From Lentisphaerota bacterium (lineage in GTDB: Bacteria > Verrucomicrobiota > Lentisphaeria > Oligosphaerales > JAFGRS01): a stretch of 8,374 bases of DNA. The stretch covers positions 1 to 8,374 of the forward strand of contig JAAYZO010000211.1 in NCBI GenBank assembly GCA_012514865.1, in the 5' to 3' direction. The position numbers and the translations under genes are program-made. Of this stretch, positions 1-5,847 are shown one piece after another. The notes beneath the pieces are model-generated. The model was not told the origin of the DNA and made no database searches. It saw only the letters and a program-made list of their open reading frames with translations. Every line of letters starts with the position of its first letter. Within the stretch, counting starts at the first letter, position 1.

Positions 1-4
1 AAGT

Positions 5-42
5 GGATTGTGAGCGAAGCATTCGCGCTTCGCGAATAATCC
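5..42. repeat. REP-like palindromic element
   Basis: GGATT (5-9) pairs with AATCC (38-42), and GCGAAGC (14-20) pairs with GCTTCGC (27-33) around a six-base loop. A second pairing is possible, ATTCGCG/CGCGAAT at 21-37. This GGATT...GCG-rich...AATCC layout resembles short palindromic repeats scattered between genes in many proteobacteria. Only one copy is visible here, so repetition in the genome is not shown. Confidence 0.5.
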
Positions 43-106
43 AGGTTAGGGTCAGTCCTTCCCGCCCATTCGGCGATCTTGGCGGCTTGGCAAGAGACGC
101 TCTCCC

Positions 107-170
107 TCCCGAAGCGGGAACGCCTGGAGGCGTCACGACGAACCGTTCGGCCGGCTCGACACCAGGCGTT
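107..170 (-). terminator. Hairpin cluster after the last gene, possible transcription end
   Basis: Just downstream of the reductase-fusion stop, AACGCCTGG and CCAGGCGTT (arms 162-170 and 119-127) form a nine-base inverted repeat around 34 bases. Competing local hairpins are ACGCC/GGCGT at 120-133 and TCCCG/CGGGA at 107-119. No T-run follows, so this is not a standard intrinsic terminator; rho-dependent ending or 3'-end protection is possible. The rest of 1-170 holds the palindrome at 5-42 and no supported gene. Confidence 0.35.
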
Positions 171-2000
171 TCAGTGCAGGACCTCGAAGGCGAGTTCGAC
201 GCGTCCGAAGGGAGCGCTGACCTGGAAGCCGGCGACGCGGTCGGCGATGGCGGCGCAGATCTCGCGGGCGATGGCGATGCCGGCGCGCAGGCCGTCCTCT
301 TTGGTGCGGCACTCGGCCATGCGGGCCATGACGGCGTCGGGGACGGTCACCCCGGGGACCTCGTTGCGCATAAACTCGGCATTCTTATAGCTGACCAGGG
401 GCCAGACGCCGGCCAGCACCGGCAGCCGCGAGCCCTCGCCCTCGACGCGGTCGAGGAAGCGCAGGAGGGCTTCCGGGTCGAAGATCGGCTGCGTGATGGC
501 GAACTCGGCGCCGGCGCGGACCTTGGCGTGGTAGCGTGCCACCTCGGTGTCCATGGAGAGTGCCCCGGGGTTGGCGCCGACGCCGATGAAGAAGGCGGTC
601 TGGGGCTGGATCGGTGTGCCGCCGATGTCCATGCCGTGGTTGAGGTTGGAGGCGGCCTGGGTCAGGCCGATGGCATCGACATCGAAGACGCCGGTGGCAT
701 TCGGGTACTCGCCGAGTTTCGGCGGGTCGCCGGTGATGATGAGAACGTTACGCAGGCCGGCCGCGAAGCCGCCGAGGAGGTCCGACTGCATGCCGATGAG
801 GTTGCGGTCACGGCAGCAGTAATGCAGGACGGCCTCGATGCCGACCTGGCGCTGCAGTTCGACGGCGGCGATCATGGGCGAGACGCGGGCACTGGCGCGC
901 GGTCCGTCGGGGATATTGACCGCGTCGATGCCGTGGTCGCGGCAGGCCTTGGCCTTGGCGAGGAAGCCGCTGAGGTCACTCGAGCGCGGCGGCAGGAGTT
1001 CGACGCTGGTGACGCGCTCGCCGGCGAGGAGCCGACGTGCCAGGCGGCTCTTCTCGGCGGCCGGGACCGGCTGCACACGGGCGTCCTCCTGGACGTAGGC
1101 CTTGACCTCGAGGTGGCGCTTGACGCCGCTCAGGCACTTCACCGTCGACGCCGCCTCGCGGATGTGCGCCGGGGTGGTGCCGCAGCATCCCCCCACGGCG
1201 CGCACGCCGATCTCGATAAAGCGCCGTGCGTAGGTGGCGAAGTACTCGGGGCTGGTCATGTAGATCATGCGGCCGTCGACCAGTCGGGGCGCCCCGGCGT
1301 TCGGCATCACGAAGAACGGCTTCGAGCACAGCGGCAGGCAGTCCTCGGCGATCTCGTAGAGCGGCCCGGGGCCGGTGCCGCAGTTCAGGCCGACGCCGTC
1401 GACATCGGGGCTGTTCTGCAGGAGCTGGACAAGGCTCACCGCCGAGACGCCGAGCGCCGACTCGCCGGCTTCGTTGACCGCGAACGACGCCAGCACCGGC
1501 AGGCCGGTCGCACGCGCCGCCGCCGCCGCCGCGAGCATCTCGTCGGGATGCGTGAAGGTCTCCAGGATCAGGACGTCGACGCCGCCCTCGGCCAGGGCTG
1601 CCACCTGCACCGCGTAGGCCTGGCGGATCTCCTCGGCCAGGCCGTCGTGCCAGACCTGACCGGACTGCAGGCAGGGCCCCAGCGAGCCGCCGACGTAGAG
1701 GTCCTCGCCGGCCGCCTCGCGGGCCAGGCGGGCGGCGGCGCGGTTGATCTCCCCGGCCTTGTCGGCAAGGCCATAGCCGCGCAGGCGCAGCGGGTTGGCC
1801 CCGAAGGTATTGGTCTCGATGAGGTCGGCGCCGGCCTCGGCGTACTCCTCGTGGATCTCCTGGACCAGCCGCGGCCGGGTCAGGTTCAGCTCGTCGAAGC
1901 AGGCATTGATGAAGACGCCGCGGCCGTAGAGCATGGTGCCCATGGCGCCGTCGAAGACCATCGGCGAACGAGCCAGTCGGGTCAGGAACGCGTCACGCAT
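171..2000 (-). CDS. Bifunctional homocysteine S-methyltransferase / 5,10-methylenetetrahydrofolate reductase (YitJ-like fusion)
   Basis: 609 residues, close to the length of the Bacillus subtilis YitJ type. The N-terminal half (about 1-290) is a zinc-dependent homocysteine methyltransferase barrel: GLNC gives Cys207 and GGCCGTT gives Cys272 and Cys273, the three expected zinc thiolates. The C-terminal half (about 318-609) is a MetF-like flavin barrel, with VELLPPR near 333, HYCCRDRN at 393-400, ITGDPPK near 422 and QPIFD at 504-508. By family knowledge this half reduces methylene-THF to methyl-THF, and the first half passes a methyl group to homocysteine. There is no cobalamin module, so the donor for the N-terminal half is not evident. 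Start: ATG at 2000. The ribosome site is weak (AAGAAGAG, more than ten bases upstream). It is the last gene of the cluster, 43 bases after the rubredoxin stop, so probably co-transcribed. Domain identity is secure; the physiological methyl donor is not. Confidence 0.93.
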   Translation of the reverse strand: MRDAFLTRLARSPMVFDGAMGTMLYGRGVFINACFDELNLTRPRLVQEIHEEYAEAGADLIETNTFGANPLRLRGYGLADKAGEINRAAARLAREAAGEDLYVGGSLGPCLQSGQVWHDGLAEEIRQAYAVQVAALAEGGVDVLILETFTHPDEMLAAAAAARATGLPVLASFAVNEAGESALGVSAVSLVQLLQNSPDVDGVGLNCGTGPGPLYEIAEDCLPLCSKPFFVMPNAGAPRLVDGRMIYMTSPEYFATYARRFIEIGVRAVGGCCGTTPAHIREAASTVKCLSGVKRHLEVKAYVQEDARVQPVPAAEKSRLARRLLAGERVTSVELLPPRSSDLSGFLAKAKACRDHGIDAVNIPDGPRASARVSPMIAAVELQRQVGIEAVLHYCCRDRNLIGMQSDLLGGFAAGLRNVLIITGDPPKLGEYPNATGVFDVDAIGLTQAASNLNHGMDIGGTPIQPQTAFFIGVGANPGALSMDTEVARYHAKVRAGAEFAITQPIFDPEALLRFLDRVEGEGSRLPVLAGVWPLVSYKNAEFMRNEVPGVTVPDAVMARMAECRTKEDGLRAGIAIAREICAAIADRVAGFQVSAPFGRVELAFEVLH

Positions 2001-2043
2001 GTCGAACCGTCACTCTTCTTGTCAGGCCGGCCGTCGGCGGGCC

Positions 2044-2220
2044 TCAGTCCAAGGGGTCAAAGGTGTCTTTGCGGGCATAGCACATCGGGCAGACCCACTC
2101 CTCGGGGAGGTCCTCGAAGGGCACCCCGGGCGGGATGCCGTTCATGGGATCGCCCTTGGCCGGGTCGTAGGTGTAGGCGCAGTTGGCGCAGATGTAGCGT
2201 TGGCTGGGGGTCGTGTCCAT
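2044..2220 (-). CDS. Rubredoxin, small one-iron electron carrier
   Basis: 58 residues, the usual size of a single-domain rubredoxin. Two knuckles, CANCAY (Cys11, Cys14) and CPMCYARKDTF (Cys44, Cys47), supply the four Fe ligands. YDPAKGDP and the GIPPGVPFEDLPEEWVCP stretch are typical of the fold. Family knowledge: a cytoplasmic one-electron carrier with no catalysis of its own. Odd point: the glycine that normally follows the second Cys of each knuckle is replaced, by Ala15 and Tyr48. I chose the ATG at 2220. A GTG at 2229 would overlap the metH stop as GTGA and add three residues (VRP, read as MRP); that start is also possible. The gene lies 5 bases after the MetH activation domain and 43 bases before the reductase fusion. 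This context suggests it donates electrons to one of them, which is inference only. Confidence 0.93.
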   Translation of the reverse strand: MDTTPSQRYICANCAYTYDPAKGDPMNGIPPGVPFEDLPEEWVCPMCYARKDTFDPLD

Positions 2221-2225
2221 GGGTC

Positions 2226-4676
2226 TCACACCGCGAAGTACTTGGCCTGGGGGTGATGCGCCACGATGGCCGAGGTGCTCTGTTCCGGGACCATCTGCAT
2301 GGTCTCGGAGAGCGTGATGCCGATGGCCTCGGGGTGGAGCAGCTGGAAGACCTCGCGGTGGGCGCCGAGGTCCGGGCAGGACGGGTAGCCGAAGCCGTAG
2401 CGGGCGCCGCGGTAGCCCTGGGTGACGAAGCCGTCCATCGAGTCCGGCTCGTCGACCGCGATACCGAGTTCGCGGCGCATGACCGCATGCCAGTACTCGG
2501 TGAGGGCATCGGCCATTTCGACGCTGAAGCCATGCAGCATGAGGTAGTCGTGGTAGTGGTTCTCGGCGTAGAGCCTCTGGGTCTCGAGGCTGATCTTCGG
2601 GCCGATGGTGACGACCAGGAAGGCGACCACGTCACCGCCGGCGGCGGCCGGGCGGAAGAAGTCGGCGATGCAGAGGTGCGGCGGGGCGCTCTGGCGCGGG
2701 AAGCCGAAGCGCACGAGGGTGCCGTTGTCGTCGATGACGACCTCATCGCCCTCGCTCCAGCCGCGGAAGTACCCGTAGGCGACGCCGGCTTCGATGAGGC
2801 CGCCGCGGCACGACGCCTCGGCGAGACGCGCGAAGATCGGCTCGACCTCGCGCGTGATCAGGTCGTCGTACTCCGCCGCGCTGAGTTTGCCCCGGCGGTA
2901 GCCCCAGCGGCCCCGGAAGAGGGCCTGCTTGTTGACCAGGGGCAGGAACAGCGCCGGGTCGATGCCGGTGACATGACGGCAGCCCAGGAAGGGCGCCTCG
3001 GGAACCGCGTGGTCGTGGGTGACGGCGATGTCCTTCAGACCCGGCACCGCCCGCGGGCCCTCGCCGGCCGGCGTGTACTGGGTGCTGGCCAGGGTGCCGG
3101 CCTCGAAGTCCTTCATGGCCTTGAGGCCGGCGAAGGCGTCGGCGCAGTAGACCACCGGCGCCGGGTAGCGCGGCACGCAGGCCTCGGCGACGAACTTCGG
3201 GGTCAGGGCCGCGCCGCCGAGCAGCACCGGCTGACGCAGGCCGGCGGCGGCGAACTGCGGGAGGTTCTCCTGCATCACGATCGCGGATTTGACCAGCAGG
3301 CCGCTGAGGCCGATGAGGTCGACCTGCAGCTCGCGGGCCTTCTGGATGATGGTCTCGGCCGGCACCTTGATGCCCAGGTTGTGCACCCGGTAGCCGTTGT
3401 TCGAGAGGATGATGTCGACGAGGTTCTTGCCGATGTCGTGGACGTCGCCCTGGACGGTAGCCAGGAGGATCGACGGGCCGCCGCGGCCCTCGACGCGGTC
3501 CATGTGCGGCTCCAGGATGACGACGGAGGCCTTCATCACCTCGGCGCTCTTCAGCACGAAGGGCAGCAGAATCTCGCCGCGGCCTAAGAGTTCGCCGACG
3601 TGGCGCATGGCCGGCACCAGGATCTGGTTGATGATATCGGTGGCGCGGTAGCGCTGCAGGAGCGCCTCGAGGATGTCGACCAGGTCGCTGGCGTCGCCGT
3701 CGACGACATGCCTGAACAGCTCGGGCTCCAGGCGGCGCTCGGTCGCCTCCGAGATGTCGTCGGCGGCCGGGGCCTGGGTGCTGAAGTGCTCGATGAAGCG
3801 CATCACGGGGCGGTCCTGGCCCGCCTTAGAGCGGTCGTAGAGGAGGTCGAGGCAGACCTCGCGGTCGGCCTCGGAGATGCGGTTCAGGGGGAGGATCTTG
3901 GCGGCGTCGACGATGGCCGCGTCGAGGCCGGCCTCGACCGCCTCATGCAGGAAGACGCTGTTGAGGATGCGCCGGGCCGGTGCCGCCAGGCCGAAGGAGA
4001 TGTTGCTGACGCCGAGGACGGTGTAGACCCCGGGCAGCTCGGCCTTGATCCGCCGGATGGCGTTGAGGGTCTGCACGGCCGCATCGCGGAGGGTCTCGTC
4101 GCCGGCGCCGACGGTGAAGGTCAGGCAGTCGAAGAGCAGGTCCTGCGGCCGCAGCCCGAACTCCCCGGTGGCGATGCGGTAGATGGCCTTGGCGGTCTCG
4201 ACCTTGTCATCGGCGGTCATAGCCATGCCGCGTTCGTTGATGGTCAACGCCACGACGGCGGCGCCCCAGCGTTTCACGGCGCGGCAGATGCGCCGGAGGT
4301 TGGCGCCGCCGTCCTCGAGGTTGATCGAGTTGACCAGGCAGCGCCCGGGATAGAGGGGCAGGCAGGCCTCGATGCAGGCCGGCGTCGTCGAGTCGAGCAT
4401 CAGGCCGGCGCGGAGGTTGCGTGCGAACAGCGGCACCAGGGCCGCCAGGTCGCGTCCTTCGTCGCGGCCGGCGTAGGCGGTGCAGAGGTCGAGGACGTGC
4501 GCACCGGACTGCTCCTGCGCGATCGCCAGGCGCAGGCAGCCCTCGTAGTCCTCGGCCAGGAGGAGCTCACGGAACGCCTTCGAGCCATTGGCGTTGCAGC
4601 GTTCGCCGATGAGCAGAGGCCGGATGGGCTGGGCGAGTTCGATCGACTGGAAGAGACTGGCAACCGAGGGAATCAC
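2226..4676 (-). CDS. metH: Cobalamin-dependent methionine synthase, large part (pterin, cap, B12 and activation domains)
   Basis: 816 residues matching MetH from about residue 350 to its end; the homocysteine domain is missing here and is encoded by the gene just upstream. Order of domains: methyl-THF/pterin barrel (about 15-290, with GERCNANGS at 24-32 and INLEDG at 118-123), four-helix cap (about 310-395, LPFVLKSAEVMKAS), Rossmann B12 domain (about 400-530, DVHDIGK at 411-417 with His413 as the cobalt ligand, then SGLLVKS and LLGGAALT), and a complete activation domain (about 555-816). The last has the SAM-binding signature RYGFGYPSCP at 759-768 and ends near HPQAKYFAV. Start: GTG at 4676, overlapping the previous stop as GTGA, with a strong Shine-Dalgarno seven bases before it. 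The reading frame stays open upstream to 5747, but that stretch is a shadow of the homocysteine-domain gene. Function as a partner of that gene is inferred. Confidence 0.95.
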   Translation of the reverse strand: MIPSVASLFQSIELAQPIRPLLIGERCNANGSKAFRELLLAEDYEGCLRLAIAQEQSGAHVLDLCTAYAGRDEGRDLAALVPLFARNLRAGLMLDSTTPACIEACLPLYPGRCLVNSINLEDGGANLRRICRAVKRWGAAVVALTINERGMAMTADDKVETAKAIYRIATGEFGLRPQDLLFDCLTFTVGAGDETLRDAAVQTLNAIRRIKAELPGVYTVLGVSNISFGLAAPARRILNSVFLHEAVEAGLDAAIVDAAKILPLNRISEADREVCLDLLYDRSKAGQDRPVMRFIEHFSTQAPAADDISEATERRLEPELFRHVVDGDASDLVDILEALLQRYRATDIINQILVPAMRHVGELLGRGEILLPFVLKSAEVMKASVVILEPHMDRVEGRGGPSILLATVQGDVHDIGKNLVDIILSNNGYRVHNLGIKVPAETIIQKARELQVDLIGLSGLLVKSAIVMQENLPQFAAAGLRQPVLLGGAALTPKFVAEACVPRYPAPVVYCADAFAGLKAMKDFEAGTLASTQYTPAGEGPRAVPGLKDIAVTHDHAVPEAPFLGCRHVTGIDPALFLPLVNKQALFRGRWGYRRGKLSAAEYDDLITREVEPIFARLAEASCRGGLIEAGVAYGYFRGWSEGDEVVIDDNGTLVRFGFPRQSAPPHLCIADFFRPAAAGGDVVAFLVVTIGPKISLETQRLYAENHYHDYLMLHGFSVEMADALTEYWHAVMRRELGIAVDEPDSMDGFVTQGYRGARYGFGYPSCPDLGAHREVFQLLHPEAIGITLSETMQMVPEQSTSAIVAHHPQAKYFAV

Positions 4677-5596
4677 TGGATCACCTCCCGGGCGCCCACG
4701 CGGACCCCACGCAGCTCCTGCACCAGGCGGGCCGTGTGCGCCGGCGTGGTACCGCAGCAGCCGCCGACGATGCTGACGCCGTAGTCCTCGACGAAACGCC
4801 GCAGGGTCCCGGCATAGACATCGGGCGAGAGGCGGTAGCAGGTATGCCCGTCGACGACCTCGGGGAGGCCCTGGTTCGGGACGCAGGAGATGCGCCGTGG
4901 CCAGTTCTGCGAGAGCCAGCGGATATGCGATTCCATGTCCGCGGGGCCGGTGGCGCAGTTCAGACCCAGACTGAAGATCGGGAAGGGCTCCAGCGTCGCC
5001 GCCGCCGCCGCGATGTCCGTGCCGACCAGCATCGAGCCGGTCGCTTCGACGGTCACCGAGACCATCACCGGCACGTCGACGCCGTGGGTCTCCAGGACAT
5101 CGAAGGCGGCCCGCACCGCGGTCTTGACCTGAAGCATGTCCTGGCAGGTCTCGAGGATGAGGGCATCGACGCCGGCCGCCACCAGGGCCTCGACCTGGCC
5201 GGCGATGGCCTCGGCGAGTTCGGCGACGCCGATGTGGCCGAGCGACGGGAGTTTCGTGCCCGGGCCGACCGAGCCGGCGACATAGACGCCGGGCCGGCCC
5301 GCGGCCGCGGCACGGGCATTGGCCACCGCCGCGGCGTTGATCGCCGCGACCTGGTCCTGCAGCCCATACTCGGCCAGCACGATGCGGTTGGCCCCGAAGG
5401 TATTCGTCTCCAGCACCTGCGCCCCGGCGTCGACGAAGCCGCGATGCAGGGCCTGCACCACCTCCGGCGCCGAGACGTTGAGGAGTTCGTTGCAGCCCTC
5501 GCAGCCCCGCCAGGCCGCGGCCGGTATGGCCATCGTCTGCAGGTTCGTGCCGCAGGCACCATCCACAATAATCAGATCGAGATCGCGCAAGCCCAC
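4673..5596 (-). CDS. Stand-alone homocysteine S-methyltransferase module, N-terminal part of split MetH
   Basis: 307 residues, one homocysteine-methyltransferase barrel. Zinc ligands are Cys214 (GLNC) and Cys280/Cys281 (GGCCGTT). DGACGTNLQ near the start, ETNTFGAN at 63-70 and VAGSVGPGTKLPS near 106 fit the N-terminal domain of MetH. The protein ends where that domain ends in full-length MetH, and the next gene begins with the MetH pterin domain, so together they rebuild the enzyme in the normal order. It would bind and activate homocysteine for attack on methylcobalamin held by the partner. Start: GTG at 5596, with GGAG nine bases upstream; no better start is seen. The stop (4673-4675) overlaps the next GTG, implying coupled translation. 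Alternative: an independent methyltransferase using S-methylmethionine or betaine; the placement argues against this. A frameshift in an originally single gene is also possible. Confidence 0.9.
   Translation of the reverse strand: MGLRDLDLIIVDGACGTNLQTMAIPAAAWRGCEGCNELLNVSAPEVVQALHRGFVDAGAQVLETNTFGANRIVLAEYGLQDQVAAINAAAVANARAAAAGRPGVYVAGSVGPGTKLPSLGHIGVAELAEAIAGQVEALVAAGVDALILETCQDMLQVKTAVRAAFDVLETHGVDVPVMVSVTVEATGSMLVGTDIAAAAATLEPFPIFSLGLNCATGPADMESHIRWLSQNWPRRISCVPNQGLPEVVDGHTCYRLSPDVYAGTLRRFVEDYGVSIVGGCCGTTPAHTARLVQELRGVRVGAREVIQ
4679..4688 (-). promoter_or_regulatory. Strong ribosome binding site deciding the metH large-part start
   Basis: Reading the minus strand, GGAGGTGATC lies inside the last codons of the homocysteine-domain gene, and GGAGG ends seven bases before the GTG at 4676. 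It matches the 16S anti-Shine-Dalgarno core over ten bases. This supports genuine initiation at the overlapping GTG rather than a sequencing frameshift. Confidence 0.8.
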
Positions 5597-5847
5597 GCCG
5601 TTGTGCTCCGTTGCTCAGGTAGAATGCGGCCGGCCACACCCGCCCGCCGCAACCGTCGTTAATAGTAGGTAATGTAGCGCCCCCGGAGGCGCCGGCCACA
5701 GTACCCCCGGGGCTCCCCAGAGCTGTCTGGAAATCCGGTTCCGGCACCCCTTCAGGGTGACCAGGTGAGCGCTGACGCGATCGTCGATCAGCCCCGGGGG
5801 CGCCGTCACCGCAGCCGGGCCGTGTGGACCCGGCCGCCGGCCCATCG
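5597..5847 (-). other. Structured non-coding leader between metE and the split metH genes
   Basis: 251 bases with no convincing gene. Read on the minus strand, an 11-base perfect inverted repeat (AGCCCCGGGGG type; arms 5790-5800 and 5704-5714) encloses 75 bases. Inside are a hairpin at 5743-5762 (CACCC/GGGTG with outer GG/CC), the self-complementary CCGGAACCGG at 5735-5744, and a perfect five-pair hairpin at 5717-5730 (CCAGA/TCTGG). The self-complementary element and the first hairpin share two bases, so they may be alternatives. Another hairpin follows at 5677-5692 (GCGCC/GGCGC), then an AT-richer stretch (5657-5676) that could hold a weak promoter (TACTAT as -10, no clear -35). No T-run follows any hairpin, so an intrinsic terminator is not supported. 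I could not match it to a SAM, SAH or cobalamin riboswitch. Possible roles: attenuator, unknown structured RNA, or mRNA processing site. Confidence 0.5.

Noticed and set aside
79..390. Plus-strand open frame at the left end
   Set aside because: Mostly antisense to the end of the reductase fusion, with no motif and composition typical of a shadow frame.
3..3587. Very long open frame on the plus strand, opposite the reductase fusion, rubredoxin and metH
   Set aside because: Its translation is rich in Ala, Gly, Asp, Val and Arg with no recognisable domain, and it is antisense to genes with clear motifs. GC-rich codon use keeps this antisense frame open.
4677..5747. Upstream extension of the large metH frame as a single long protein
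   Set aside because: The extra residues are an out-of-frame reading of the homocysteine-methyltransferase gene. They lack conserved motifs, while the overlapping frame has all of them.
5597..5847. Cobalamin or SAH riboswitch in the metE-metH gap
   Set aside because: I looked for the conserved B12 box and the SAH core (GAGGAGCGCUGC-type element with ACGGCGCUC). Only short chance matches such as CAACGGCG near 5597-5604 were found, so no known class can be assigned by eye.
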